A stretch of DNA of 64,000 bases, from contig NC_059412.1 of assembly GCF_905220565.1 (NCBI RefSeq), positions 14,232,125 through 14,296,124 of the forward strand, in the 5' to 3' direction. The translations under genes were made by a program, and so were the position numbers. Below the pieces are notes generated by a model. It was not told the origin of the DNA. It was given only the letters and a program-made list of their open reading frames with translations, and made no database searches. This document shows, piece by piece, positions 1 to 12,103 of the stretch. How positions within the stretch are numbered: the first letter of the stretch is position 1; each line of letters starts with the position of its first letter. Source of the stretch: Melitaea cinxia (lineage: Eukaryota > Arthropoda > Insecta > Lepidoptera > Nymphalidae).

Positions 1-70
1 GGCACCTTTGAACTGTCACCTTACAAATTAAAGTTGTAATTATCTTAATTAATTATTATAATTATAGTTA

Positions 71-233
71 ATTGTGTTTGCTTGTAAACGAAATAAAACT
101 GACTACTGTAGACGAAAAAATAGAAAAGTAAATATGCATTTTTAGAGATAATTCAAAAGGTACTAGTCGGATATACAAACATATAGTCTAATTGAGAATC
201 ACTTCCTTTTTTGAAGGCAGTCAAAAGCTACCA
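71..233 (-). repeat. Fragment of modular 'CGCAAACGA / ACCGACTTC' repeat
   Basis: Begins with a diverged form of the terminal motif ATTGTGTTTGC-TTGTAAACG, continues through the GACGAAAAAATAG and AAGTAAATA words and ends near a TTGAAGGCAGTCAAAAG segment. The same word order is found in better copies at 24650-25078, 25910-26348, 29680-29959 and 54317-54940. This is a decayed, shortened copy. Confidence 0.6.
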
Positions 234-240
234 AAAAAGA

Positions 241-940
241 AAGAAGCTATCGCCGATTCGAAATGTTACAAACATAAAAAATGCAGCTGCAGCGAAGAAT
301 CGGCAAGAAACTACTTAATTAGATGATGATAGGAAAAATATTTAATATTTAGTTATATCTATAACTATAGTGAACCTTTTTTTTAATAAATTATATTCAC
401 ATTAACCTATATTACTAATATAGTATTGTTGAAAATGAAGCTTATAAGAAAATTATAATCTGGTATGGATTATGGAAAATATTTAGTGACAAATAGCGGT
501 ACACATAGCGGAAAACATACTTGCGATATATTATGCACGTTATATATAGAAGTGATAACATATTAAATGCGCAGCAATATATAATGTGATGTTTCAAAAA
601 CTTGCCACTAGATGGCGCTGCCTATATATTAAATCGCGCTATTGTTTGGTTCATCGTAGAGGTATGTATGAAAAACGTAGACAGTTCAACTTCGTGCCTC
701 AATCTATTGAGTAAGGAAATTATTGGGCCTTGGTAACTCTCGGCTATGCCCACTGGGCGACCTAATTTTTGAAGGGTACAGGTCGTCCCTTTGAGCCGTG
801 CGCCTACTTTGCACGCGGCTTGGGTGAAGCGATCTGCCCTCCCCTAAGGAAGCTAATAAGTATTTCAAATTCAGAACGCTTAAAAAAAGTAAAAAGGATT
901 AATATGGATATAAAATAATTATATTATTATTTTATAAATA
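241..940. other. Unassigned AT-rich sequence
   Basis: No convincing gene. A GC-richer island at about 725-850 has no open frame or family that I recognise and is probably an old repeat fragment. Confidence 0.5.
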
Positions 941-1253
941 ACAATGAATGTTGATAAGCGCATAACTCGAGAATGGCTCGACCAATTTGGCTAATTTATT
1001 TTTTTGTATGTTCGTTAAGGGCCACGGGAGGTTTTAACACAAAAAAAAATTGAAAAAAGTTTCAGTACATTAAAACCTTACACATACTAGTAAATTTTTG
1101 ACACAACACGCTTATTACACTTTTGTTGATTGTCAAAGTCTGTAGTCAAATTGAAAGTTTAGAAAAAGGTTCTTTATTTAATTTTTTTTTTTTGGTTTAC
1201 TTTAATTTTAATATTTAATTATGGTCGAATTTCGACCTCTAGGCGACCACTAG
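941..1253 (+). mobile_element. Helitron-like non-autonomous element, CTAG-T end
   Basis: Starts with AATGTTGATAAGCGCATAACTC and ends in CTAG (1250-1253) followed by T, the Helitron 3' rule. It shares its first 100 bases with the element at 43556-43731. No coding capacity. The left border is approximate. Confidence 0.55.
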
Positions 1254-1498
1254 TTATAATAAAAAGGTAAAGTGAGTGATAATATTTACAGATTTTTAAG
1301 GGGTTTTATTTTAACATTAGAAAGATTCCTCATTCCTGACTGTTATAGGCGTTATTTAATTTTCATCAAAATATATATTTTTTATACTCATACGCTCCTC
1401 TGTTCTTAGGTTAGACAACTTAACACCTGAGTCATAGGTAGGTAATAATCAACTAATACAAAAACTAAACTACATTTATCAATGAATAAATAAGTATA

Positions 1499-1587
1499 TT
1501 GCTCCCAAAGCCGAGGCGGGAATCGAAACTACAATCCCCGGAGTAGTTGTCACTTTCACTAATAACTGCGTCAAGGGGCTAATCTAT
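1499..1587 (-). repeat. tRNA-derived SINE fragment (family 3)
   Basis: On the minus strand it carries a degenerate tRNA-like head (box B-like TTCGATTCCCGCC) matching the better copy at 19848-20095. Confidence 0.5.
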
Positions 1588-1588
1588 T

Positions 1589-1652
1589 ACAGGAAATTCT
1601 AAACATTTTTTAAATATCATATCAAAAATCAACCGATCCAGCGGGGATCCCG
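1589..1652 (+). repeat. Terminal fragment of foldback/tRNA-like element
   Basis: Carries the GAAATTCTAAACATTTTTT end and the ATCATATCAAAAATC / CCAGCGGGGATC words also found at 7569-7898 and 45012-45262. Only one end of the element remains. Confidence 0.6.
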
Positions 1653-1787
1653 GTTAGGTAATATTATATGTATTAAGTAGACATTGTAATATAATTATAA
1701 AGCCTCTTATTGCCGAGAATTATAGAATAGTAAAAAAAAAACAAATGCATTTATAAAATATCCCTTATATATATTTACTAGCGACCC

Positions 1788-2015
1788 GCCCCGGCTTCAC
1801 ACGGTTGATAAAACTATCAGTGTCTCTACTATATTATGGGTGTGTTATACATAAAAACCTTTCTCTGGAATCAGTCGAAAACCGCATCAAAATCCGTTGC
1901 GATGTTTTTATGATCTAAGTATACCGACAGCGGGAAGCGACTTTGTTCTATACTATGTAATGATATGGTATATAGGTTATATCAATATATAGAATCTTTC
2001 GCAAATGCGACAACG
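1788..2015 (-). mobile_element. Helitron fragment (GGGCGGGTCGCTAG end)
   Basis: Read on the minus strand it ends ...GCCGGGGCGGGTCGCTAG followed by T, a terminus typical of lepidopteran Helitrons. The 5' part is decayed and the right border is approximate. No protein is encoded. Confidence 0.6.
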
Positions 2016-2156
2016 AAGTTATATGCATCATTAATTTTTAATATGGCTCAAATTCATATTATATGATCTCTAGAGACTACTGAAAAGCGTGCACAACGCT
2101 ACATTGTCACATTCACACATTTTTTTATTAACTTTTTGTGTATTATTTTGTGTGCT

Positions 2157-2330
2157 ACGCTTCAGCCTGTAATATCCCCCTGCTGGGCATAGGCCTCTTT
2201 CCCCATCTAGGAGAAAGATCAGAGCTTAATCCACCACACAGCTTTAATGCGGGTTGGCGGATATATTCTCTACTAGAGTAACGATTGCTATCAGGTATTG
2301 TGCAACATCTACGGCCTCATAATTGCCAGT
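2157..2330 (-). repeat. Fragment of tRNA-derived SINE (family 2), 3' half
   Basis: Contains CCCCCTGCTGGGCATAGGCC and GCGGGTTGGCGGATATATTC, the 3' half of the family seen whole at 47578-47897. The tRNA-like head is missing. Confidence 0.65.
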
Positions 2331-2544
2331 ATCTCAAAAACGAAAGTTTGAATACAGAAGACTACAGTCTAAATATTTGACAAATAAGTGGATTCCTCCG
2401 TCGTAATTATGTAATTTCGAACGTATTCAGTTGACTGGCCCTTAAGGGATTAGAGCGTTTCATGTTTCGCCATTTCGAGCCATGGAATAGGCGTCACCAA
2501 GTCTATACTAGAATATCTTCGTGCAAATTGCAGTGTTTCTGCTC

Positions 2545-2650
2545 TGCTCCAGTAATCGTGGATTCGATTCTTAGGCCAAGTCTGGGTGTAATACACATAG
2601 GTATGTATTTGTTTCAGTAAATGAATGTGTATTATCTATATGTACATGGA
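2545..2650 (+). repeat. Fragment of tRNA-derived SINE (family 3)
   Basis: The words GTGGATTCGATTCTTAGGCC and GTCTGGGTGTAATA match the family at 19848-20095. The 5' half of the head is diverged. Confidence 0.55.
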
Positions 2651-2654
2651 GCCA

Positions 2655-2960
2655 AAAAAAGTGTGCGTCGGTTTCAAATTTCAATGCACGACTGGAGCTT
2701 ACTCCGTATATAAGTGTATAATCTATGGCTTACTCATTCAGATCGACTGTCTAAATAGGAACAAAAAATGGCTTACTTGTCTACGAAAAAGATAATACCA
2801 TATCAAATGGTAAATAAACGAATCAAATAACGCCATAAATCGTCGATACGTTACGACGAGATGGCGTTATTAAAAAACGTCGTTGTGCCTCTAGATTTGA
2901 CGCGATAGATGGCGTTACGAGAAACGAAACGAAGTAATTCGTTCAGTAGATTTTATTTTT
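2655..2960 (-). repeat. Dispersed 'AGATGGCGTTA' repeat
   Basis: Shares TGCACGACTGGAG, AGATCGACTGT, CAAATGGTAAATAAACGAAT, AGATGGCGTTA and TTCGTTCAGTAGATTTTA with copies near 12104-12380 (opposite orientation) and 28130-28680. Non-coding, class unknown. Confidence 0.55.
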
Positions 2961-2966
2961 ATTTTT

Positions 2967-3261
2967 AACTGAGTTAGGGCACAGCAGGAATTTCCTGCTC
3001 AAAATATGGAGCAGCCCGACTGGGGTAGTAGTACCTTACAGAAGATCACAGCTAAATAATACTGCTTTCAAGTAGTATTGTGTTCCTGTTGGTGAGTAAG
3101 GTGACCAGAGCTCCTGGGGGGATTGGGGATTGGGTCGGCAACGCGCTTGCGATGCTTCTGGCGTTGCAAGTGTCTATAAGCTACGGTAATCGCTTACCAT
3201 CAGGTACGCTACTACGGAGCCGTACGCTCGTTTGCCGACCTAGTGATATATATAAAAAAAC
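2967..3261 (+). repeat. SINE, hairpin-headed family (family 1)
   Basis: Runs from AACTGAGTTAGGGCACAGC through the palindromic head AGCAGGAATTTCCTGCT to a TATATATAAAAAAA tail. About 290 bp. The family recurs about a dozen times in the window on both strands. The A-rich 3' tail indicates retroposition. No tRNA boxes are obvious in the head, so the parent RNA is unknown. Confidence 0.8.
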
Positions 3262-3989
3262 TTCTTATATTTTTTTTCCGGGCGCTTACATGACAATCGA
3301 TTCTGAATGAGTAAAGTCCAAAAAATGTGACTACATAATTAGCCTATTAAGTTGTGTGTGTTAAAGACATTTATTCTACGATATGTGAATAATTTAAATC
3401 TGTACTTGCTTATATGCTATTGTTATTGTTACGTTTAATCCTATTAAAAAATTGTAAAAAGAATTACAGACGCGAATAACTGTCACTTATGAAAAAAATA
3501 TCAGTAATGCGGCATTACTTTTAAAAATATTATGACCTTCGTCACATACAAAATCGCACATTTCAAAGCCCTCTAGAGGGCCGCACCAGTTAATTACTAT
3601 AAGCCGATGACGGCCGAGCCTGAACGTGGTACAGTTTTAAATCTACATAGCTACACAAACTTTATCTCTGAAGCAACGTAGATTGACTAATTTCAGTCAT
3701 GACACGATTTGGACTTAGCCTTTCGAATTTTAACCTTAACTTTTGTTCACACATCAATATTCTTTTGAAAACCTTTATTTATACGACTGTTGACTGTTAA
3801 GCGGTTACCGTTGACGCTTGCACCACTAGGAACATTGCAATCTCGTTGCCAACCTTACCCCAAATGCAAACCAGGAAGTCTGGTTACATTACTCATTAAA
3901 GGAATCTATCATCTTATGTAATGTTGAGGTACTTCCTCAGTTGGGCTGCAGATTTTGAGACTATATATAGCATTAAAGTTCACTTACCT
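3262..3989. other. Unassigned AT-rich sequence
   Basis: No open frame with coding character and no repeat family that I could match within the window. Confidence 0.5.
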
Positions 3990-4242
3990 TCTAATATATA
4001 AAATTCTCGTGTCGCGGTGTTTGTAGTTAACCTCCTCCGAAACGGCTTGACCGATTCTCATGAAATTTTGTGTGCATATTGGTTAGGTCTGAGAATCGAA
4101 CAACATCTATTTTTGTTTTTTTTTTATTTTTATGATACAAAATTAAAAAATACATACATACCCTAAGTTTTCAACCCTTTACGATCAAACCTTATTTTTA
4201 AATAGCGTTTGGCGGCAAGACAACGTTTGCCGAGTCAACTAG
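3990..4242 (+). mobile_element. Non-autonomous Helitron (TCTAATATATAAAATTCTCG family)
   Basis: Starts TCTAATATATAAAATTCTCG and ends GAGTCAACTAG followed by T. A close relative occupies 44372-44689, and a third copy at about 30720-32249 is split by a hAT element. The TC start and CTAG-T end fit Helitron rules. Non-coding. Confidence 0.75.
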
Positions 4243-4667
4243 TAAATATATACAATCAATATACTATAGTAGGATGTAACAATTTTTACCTCTGGAACGA
4301 TTGATCGAAACATTTATAATTACGTTGTATATACGTATCTTTTGATTTTTTTAATGCAGGATATGCATATAAATATATACATATATTCTGATTTACTCTA
4401 CCTGATTAAAAATTGTTGATGGTAACTAAACAATAAATGTTTCACTCTCAATAGCTTTCAACAATATTTCTACTTACAAGAAATAATTACGAATTAAGGT
4501 AGATATTAAAATCTGGTGATGGATATCCTAATTCTTCGAATGTCATTGTATATACTGATTAAGATTCAATTCCAAAAAACAAGCATTTAAAACGAAATAT
4601 CTCCTTACTATCTCCTATTATCAATATACTGCAAATTTTCTTATTATCGTCCTATTCTAAGTACCAA

Positions 4668-5040
4668 TTGCTTTCAGGGATCTATGAGAATAATTTAGAC
4701 CGACAGCTTAATATGTCCAATGCATGGTGGGGAGATCCAAAACGAATTCGAGATCAGAAACAGATTATTTGTAGAAATCCAAATATCTGCCCAGAACGAG
4801 AACCAAACCAAACTGACCCCCCCCCCCCGTGTCAAAGCTACTCCCACTAACAACATCAGGACAGTTCTCGAAAAAAAAAATTAGTTTTTTTTTTAATGTT
4901 CGGATCGAAAATATACCATTAGTTTTAATAACAATTGTAATGAGGACACAATATAGGTACAAGCACAAACGCCCAGACCACGGCAAACATCTGTTGGCCA
5001 ATACAAATGCGGGGATCGAACCCGCAACCGTCAGCGCAAC
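4668..5040 (-). repeat. Decayed pieces of tRNA-derived SINE (family 2)
   Basis: Two blocks (about 4668-4715 and 4960-5040) match the family, including the box-B-like GGGTTCGATCCCCGC read on the minus strand. Between them lie a poly-C run (about 4817-4829) and A/T runs. Confidence 0.55.
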
Positions 5041-6482
5041 ATACAAACATACGAATCTAGTTACCAATTCAATATCTTAGCTAGTTTTGTAATGAAGTCT
5101 TACAACCTTCATACTAATCAAATCATTTTAAAAGCAATGGTGGAAAATTCTAGAATATTTTCTAGCTTTAACTTGATTAAAAAATTGAAATAACTCATGT
5201 CTTTTTAATGTGGTTTTTCTACATAAAAATAAGGTACATCCGCTTCTCAAGTTGTAAATTAAAAGGTAGATTGTTTTCAGGTCAGTGGTGAAGTTAATCT
5301 GTAGCGAAGTCGTGAAATACTGAGCAGACTTTAGACGTTTCAGACGCATAACTCATTACAACATAGGAAGTTGGTAAGGGCGAAATTATCTCTTAAAGAA
5401 AGCTCTACCAATCATGGTATTGAGAGATGATGTGATGCGGTAAGTAGTGCAGGAATAGAGGATTAATAAAACATATAGGTACCTACATAATAAAATACAC
5501 ACATACATACATTAGTGTGTATATGTACATCTCATAATTCTGAAGTGATTCTGGAAATCAGATAGCCCTTAGGAATGTTTTTAAAAGTGTACAGAGAAGA
5601 ATTTTCTTGAATGAATGATTCATTCTTTATAATGTATATAAAATGCGAGTGTTGTTTATGTCCCGATCACTAATTAGTGATCTATTTCAGATTATTAAAC
5701 AGAGAAAAGCTTGCAAGTTGCAACGTTACGGGCTTGTGCATCGGAAATAATATTAAATCACACACCACATATACAAGTCATACATATATAAATATCTTCA
5801 ATGGGTTTTCTTAATTTGGTTTTTACTTATCTCAGTAAAGACGGTTACTGAATGGAAGAAGAGTAAGATGGTCAAACGAAAATTTAATAATAAAATATTT
5901 ATAGTGTACGCGCCACTTGGCGCGACGATTGATTCGTTAATTCGCTCACTCACTCGCTCATTGATTTGACGCGAGCGCCACCTCGCGCCGCCCTGATCGC
6001 GACAAGACGTCAACGCACGGGTAGGTTTTTTTCTACGTGACATTTGCGAAATCATCTATGCTCATTTGTCACTATTTTAAGCCATTAACCCTGAAGAAGA
6101 AGAAGAAGAAGAAAGAAGATTATTTGTTGCGCACCCGCGACCTGCAGCTCGTTCTGCTCGTGTGAGGGTTTATTTTAGGGTTTTCAAACGAACTTTTTTT
6201 AAAATCTAAATTAAACAATGAATTTAGATGACAACGATATAAACTTTTATTGTATTAAAATGAGTAATGTTTAGCAATTATTAATGAAAAATAATATCTG
6301 ATAAATGTCCATCATTCTGGCACATAATTATATCCCAGTACATCCATACTCCATATGTTTTAAATATTACCCAGCAACTTCTAGATGGACAGAGCAACCC
6401 TTCTCTTCATACGATGAGGAAACCTTTATCCAGCAAATGATCTGATTGCTTCAGTTCCGTTCCTTCGTGACATTGAAGATTT
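5041..6482. other. Unassigned sequence with simple repeats
   Basis: No gene found. It holds a (GAA)n microsatellite at about 6093-6114 and a GC-richer segment at about 5905-6025 with short direct repeats (CACTCACTCGCTCA). No long open frame looks real. Confidence 0.45.
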
Positions 6483-6769
6483 AACTGAGGTAGGGCATAG
6501 CAGGAAATTTCCTGCTTAAAATGTGGAGCAGCCCGACTGGGGTAGTACCTCGATCTTACAGAAGATCAAACCTGAATAATACTGTTTTTAAGCAGTATTT
6601 TGTTCTCCTGTTAGTGAGTAAGGTGATCAGAGCTCCTGGGGGGAATCGGGGATGGAGTCGGCAACGCATCTGCAACGCTTGTGTTACAGACGTCTATAAT
6701 CTACGGTAATCGCTTACCACCAGGAGAGCCGTACACTTGTTTGCCGACCGAGTTATATTAAAAAAAATA
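6483..6769 (+). repeat. SINE family 1
   Basis: AACTGAGGTAGGGCATAGCAGG head, the GGAGCAGCCCGACTGGGGTA core, and a TATATTAAAAAAAATA tail. Same architecture as 2967-3261. Confidence 0.8.
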
Positions 6770-7557
6770 CTTGAAGATTGAGAGAGACTTTGGGATTGAG
6801 AAAAAAAGTTCTATCATTATAAAAATCCAACTACAATTTTAAGCGGTAAAATGTCTCCTGCCTGCGGTTCCAGTAACAACTTGCCACAACAAATAGTTCG
6901 CACAGGTCAACGAATTCATTGTTAGATCTGTACTTTCGATGAATGGACTATTTCGAAGTGTACTTTTTTAATAATAATACGAGATTGTCTCGTGTTCTTG
7001 GAAAATTGAAATATATGAGAGTTTTCTATCTTTTAAATAAAATATTATTTTTATCTGTAAAATTAAGTCTTTTGTTATACTCTTCGTGACGTGATAAGCG
7101 TATGGTCCTGATTGTAAGTGGTTACTGTAGTCCATGGACAAAAGGCCAACACAAACCTACCCCCGTTATCGACACAGCGCGTCAAAGGTAAGTAACACAG
7201 TAATAGTGTTACTGCTCCAGCTTTTTAACAAGATAATTCCTGTTGTGCCTTGCATTACTTCAATGGGTAACAAAAATCGATTTGTACAAACTAAAATCCA
7301 ACTTTACACATAAGAAGCATCAAATATTCTTTATAGTGCACAAAAAATAAAAATGAACAAAAAATAAATAAAACAATTGCAAAAAAAAAATGAAAGGCGG
7401 TCCTATCGCTAAAAGAAAAGCACCTTCCGTACAATCTGAAAAAAGCACTCTGTCAAATTTCATCATTTTGCGTCCAGCGGTTTTAAAAATTTTCTGATGA
7501 GCCAATGACCTAACGATTTTATATACATAGACTATTACGCTTTTTCTGAAATTGAAT
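6770..7557. other. Unassigned sequence
   Basis: No gene or clear repeat. A 91-codon minus-strand frame within 7320-7595 has no recognisable features and is AT-driven. Confidence 0.45.
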
Positions 7558-7568
7558 AGAAAGGGTAC

Positions 7569-7898
7569 GTACGATTTTATTTTTATGTTACCCACACATT
7601 AGGGAATTCTAAACATTTTTTTAAATATCATATCAAAAACAGACCGTTCCAGCGGGGATCGTCATGCATATCCTAGTGACCGTGTCGGTGATCTAGCCAC
7701 TTAAACTACTCGTATGTATCTGCTAGATCGAAATTTGGTGCCGTCTATAGTGAGTTCTTTATATGATATGATATTTATGGACAGATGTATCCGCTAGATC
7801 GAAATTTTTAATATGATGATTTTATTCGGTTCTAAGCGACCGTGGCGCCGTCTATAGTGAGTTCTTTATATGATGTGATATTTATTAAAAAAATGTTC
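7569..7898 (+). mobile_element. Non-autonomous foldback element with 11-bp target duplication
   Basis: Flanked by the perfect direct repeat AGAAAGGGTAC (7558-7568 and 7899-7909). The ends are related to each other in inverse orientation and match the copy at 45012-45262. The middle holds a decayed tRNA-like sequence and an internal duplication of about 110 bp (GCCGTCTATAGTGAGTTC occurs twice). Long inverted ends with a 9-11 bp duplication suggest a Mutator-like element; this class assignment is inference. Confidence 0.6.
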
Positions 7899-7909
7899 AG
7901 AAAGGGTAC

Positions 7910-8427
7910 TTTTTAAATTCAATAGAATTCATTATCTGTCATAATTCTGTAGTCCTTTTGTCGGTACGCTCATATGTCTACATCTCTTTATACTCAAGTT
8001 GTACGAAATTCAAGTATCCCGTACGGGTTAAAACGCTTTGCGTCAAAGATCCATGCACGGAAATGGATTTAGTCGACTCGCTAAGTTTCATCAAAAGTCG
8101 AGTCAAAGGTTTCGTGAACGTAAAGGATATGAATAGTTGTGTGTAATTTGAAATATCACCTGACGATTTACCGCTGCTTATCTGACGAAGTATTGCTCGG
8201 TCATCTTTTTAGCGAATAACATATGAACGTAATATTTTTATCTAGGAAATGGCTTCTTAGGAAAAATATCTTTAATTTTTCTGCTGCAGTCTAACTATTT
8301 TGATGCCTATCTTTTTTATCCACAGAAAATAATATGTGACTTCCTTGATACGAACGAAAGGTTAGTGAACTTAAGACTACAGACATAACTAATTTCAGAA
8401 CAAAGTCAGGTCTAGAAATATATACAA
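7910..8427. other. Unassigned sequence
   Basis: A 62-codon plus-strand frame at 7958-8146 shows no domain or homology cue. Nothing else is recognised. Confidence 0.4.
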
Positions 8428-9035
8428 CTAGCTTCTGCGCGCGACTTCGTCCGCGTGGAACAGAGGCTCGCGCACTACTTCATCATTATTTTGCTGCGAT
8501 TTTATTTTAAATCTGCGATATCTCCTAAAATACTCGTTGAAATCGAATTATGTAAAAAGCTATTTTGTTTTAAATTAAATACTTGTAATGCATAACGTAT
8601 TTATTAAGATAAGGATTAATATCATGTTTATAAAAATATGTTCGCAAAAAATGCATTATTTTAGAACGAACTTGGTTAGTATAAAAAAGGTGAGCCAACT
8701 TTAAAAGATAGATATATGCTGTCGCGGACTTTTTTTTAGAACTTTTAAAGAGGATCAATTCCGTAATACATGATTTTTGCGAAACTTGAACTGTTTTCAC
8801 AGCGCACGCAGCGGAAGCTCTCGAAAGGAAAAAAGAATCCCCGATTTTGAAACACTCTTCATCGGTGCTCCGCTCCTTTTGGTCTTAGCGTGATGATATA
8901 TAGCCTATAACCTTCCTCGATAAATGTGCTATCTAACACTAAAAGAATTTTTCAAATCGGACCAGTAGTTTCTGAGATTAGCGCGTTCAAACAAACAAAC
9001 AAACAATCTTTTCAGCTTTATAATATTAGTATAGA
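8428..9035 (-). mobile_element. Non-autonomous Helitron (GCGCGCAGAAGCTAG family)
   Basis: On the minus strand it starts TCTATACTAATATTATAAAG and ends GTCGCGCGCAGAAGCTAG. It is inserted between A and T, as Helitrons do, with no target duplication. A shorter relative lies at 36672-36985. The extra 300 bases in the centre of this copy are non-coding. Confidence 0.85.
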
Positions 9036-9247
9036 TATATGTTTACAAATAACGTAGATGGGTATCACATGATAAAAGCATATTCAGACAATGTTTTTCG
9101 TATACGATTATATTTGTCAAAAACAGCTATGGAGCAGTCGCCTAAAACGGTTTACGGGTTCGATATCCGCTCAGGATGGATATTTGTATTTGCACAAATA
9201 TTTCTTTTCCATTTGGCTGTTTGTCCTTGTGAGTCTCCCCACCGTGC

Positions 9248-9492
9248 TCCACTGCAGGTTGGCGGATATGTTGCCTACTATGAGTAACAATCACTATCAG
9301 GTGTACGTGATAACAACCGGTATCGAAAGCTTAACGTGCTCTCCGAGGCACGGTAGGAGACCCACAAGGACTGCACAAACACCCAGACCACGGCAAACAC
9401 CTGTATGGCCAATACAAATGTTTGTCCTATGCGGGGATCGAACCCGCAACCGCCAGCGCAACAGTTACAAACCATGGCTGTGACCGTTGCAG
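9248..9492 (-). repeat. tRNA-derived SINE (family 2)
   Basis: The minus strand shows a tRNA-like head with box-B-like GGGTTCGATCCCCGC, then the GTATTGGCCATACAGGTG and GAGAGCACGTTAAGC body words and GTTGGCGGATAT. The 3' tail is missing. Confidence 0.75.
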
Positions 9493-10811
9493 TAGAAGAG
9501 TAGTATAGAGTAGAATAAGACTGCATTAATTATTATTCATAACGAAAACAAATTCCCCATTTGGTATTAAGTTAAGGCCCGAGCCGATCCGGTGTATATA
9601 ACTCTGCGTTTAACATAGGACTAATTTAATCGTGCAATTAATGGCTCAGCAGGATGGCTGGCGGGCTGCCAGCTCGCATGTGTCGCCTGAATTAACAACA
9701 CCTGCCGTTAATGCGTATTGTTTCTGAGATTTTTCTTTACTTTTTTTATGAATGACGTGTAGACGTCTGACGGTGTGTGAAATGGAATTCTATTTTGTCA
9801 CATCGGTTACGAGATAAATGTGAAACGTTTGTGGAGGTTTTACCTGTTTTTTTTTGTGTGAGTTCAGTTTTAATTTTTATAAATATTCTTTTGAAAAATA
9901 TTTTAAGCAAACTTAAATACGTAGGTAATATATCTTTAGCCTGTCTGAGTAAATAGTACCTACCTTTGTCTAAGACAATAGTTTTGTTAAACGGCTCTCA
10001 AATGTGTGAACAAACTGGCTCTTAAATATTTTAATACAAATTTAAGTTTCAATGAAGTAAAAAAAAAAAAACACAAATATAGAATACATTTCAATCTATG
10101 CAAATACCACGGCATCGCTGAAATGTGTATCCGTACAACTGAACAAAATGGGATATTATTTTGTGTTTGTTTATCTGTATGTAGGTACTTATTAATAAAA
10201 TCATACATGTATAAATAGTACTGGGGCGGGAATAGACCTCCGTACCTCCGGAGCAAAAGCAGAGTCAATTCACAGTGGTGGGGGCAAAGCAGGGTAAATG
10301 CAAAGGATAAAAAAAGAAATAAAAAACGTACGTATCTACTTTCATTAAAAAAATGTAATGTAAGTATTATTGCTGATATTTTTACCAAGGAAACTATTTT
10401 TCGTTTATCAGACACATTTGCATCAAATTGAACGTGAAAAATTAAAATTAATTACCTAAATTTAAAAGAAATAAATATTGCAAATGAATCACATAGAAAT
10501 TCCCTAGTTTTCAAATCCCCATCCCCAAACTTTAAACGTGTAAGGATCATAACAATTCAATTACCATATTTCCATAAAAATGTAGACGTTTAGTGGCTCC
10601 GCCTGAAGTTGGAATAGCTTCTTTCACACAATGGCGCCATTTTAAAAAAGGTTAACAAGATGGCGTCTGGCGTAACATTTCAAAATGGCGTCCCTAATGT
10701 TTGAGGGATAAATAGATACGGGAACTCGTGTACCATGAACCATTTGGTACGGATTTATTTGACAAATTTTGACATCAGCGCTGCGGTTTATCTAATGACG
10801 TTCCTTATTTT
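9493..10811. other. Mostly unassigned sequence
   Basis: Contains a minus-strand family-3 SINE fragment at about 10205-10290 and short GATGGCG words at about 10630-10695. No gene. The 142-codon minus-strand frame across 9987-10415 is low-complexity and partly runs through that repeat. Confidence 0.5.
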
Positions 10812-10851
10812 TTAACCGACTTCCAAAAAAGGAGGAGGTTCTCAATTCGAC

Positions 10852-10887
<36 letters not shown>

Positions 10888-12103
10888 ATGTTACATCAGA
10901 ACTTTTGACCAGGTAGACCGATTTCGACAAATTTTGTTTTAATCGAAAGGTGGTGTGTGCCGATTGGTCCCATTTAAATTTATTTGAGATCTAACAACTA
11001 CTTTTCGAATTATATCTAATAATGCGTTTTTACTTGACGCTTTTTTCGTCGACCTACGTTGTATTATATCACATAACTTTCTACTGGGTGTACCGATTTT
11101 GATAATTCTTTTTTTGTTGGAAAGGGGATATCCCTAGTTTGGTACCATGATAAGGAAACCAGGATCTGGTGATGGGATCCCGGAGAAATCGAGAGAAACT
11201 CTTGAAAATCCGCAATAACTTTTTACTGGGTGTATCGATTTTGATAATTTTTACTTTAATCGAAAGCTGATGTTTATCATGTGGTCACATATAAATTTTA
11301 TCGAGATCTGATAACTACTTTTTGATTAATCTTTGATAACGCGTATTTACTTGACATTATTTTCGTCACCTTACGTTGTATTATACCTCATAACTTTTTA
11401 CTGGGTGCACCGATTTTGACGTTTCTTATATAAATTAAAAGCTACTATTCGTCACGTGGTCCCATTCAAATTTAATTGAGATTTGATTCGTAATTTGTGA
11501 GTTATATCTAATATTGCGTATTTACTTGACGGTTTTTTCGTCACCCTACGTTGTATTATACGTTATATCTTTTTACTGGGTGCACTGATCTTGATCTTTT
11601 TTGTATAAATCAAAAGCTAATACTTGTCATGTCGTCCGTTTTAAATATGATTGAGATATAATGAGCAATTTTTGAGTAATCTTTGATGACACGTATTTAC
11701 ATGACGATGTTAAGACGACTGTGGTCATGTTCAATACTTTGCCACAACGCCATCTATCAAAATGTAATGAAATTACTTCGTTCACTATCGATCAAATTAC
11801 AATATTCAACTAGAGTAGAGAGTAGCAGTTTATTCGTTATAAATATATTTGAGCTTTTAATTTTTGAGTTATCGCCAATATACCCATATTACTATATAAT
11901 ACCCAGTATTTACTTGGCTATTTTACGTCGACCAACGTTATATTAACCTCATTACTATTTTACTGGGTGGACCGATATCGATGATTCTTTTTTTAATCGA
12001 TAGGTGGTGCTTGTCATGTGGTCCCATTTAAATATAATTGAGATTTGACTCGAACTTTTTGAGCTATATCTGATATGGCGTATTTACTTGACTGTTTTTG
12101 GAG
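10812..12103 (+). repeat. Long copy of modular repeat with about 190-bp internal modules
   Basis: Starts TTAACCGACTTCCAAAAAAG. It then reiterates about six times a module with CTGGGTG-ACCGATTTTGATAATT, AATCGAAAGCTGATG, ATCATGTGGTC, GAGATCTGATAACTACTTTT, CGTATTTACTTGAC and TTTTTCGTCGACCTACGTTG. Modules are imperfect. The matching terminal part (GAAGTCGG...TTTGCGAGCAAACAC) lies at 12606-12703, beyond an insertion. Shorter copies elsewhere have fewer modules. Transposon class unknown. Confidence 0.7.

Noticed and set aside
9987..10415. 142-codon minus-strand frame
   Set aside because: Low-complexity Leu/Phe-rich translation of AT-rich DNA that overlaps a SINE fragment. No start context or domain.
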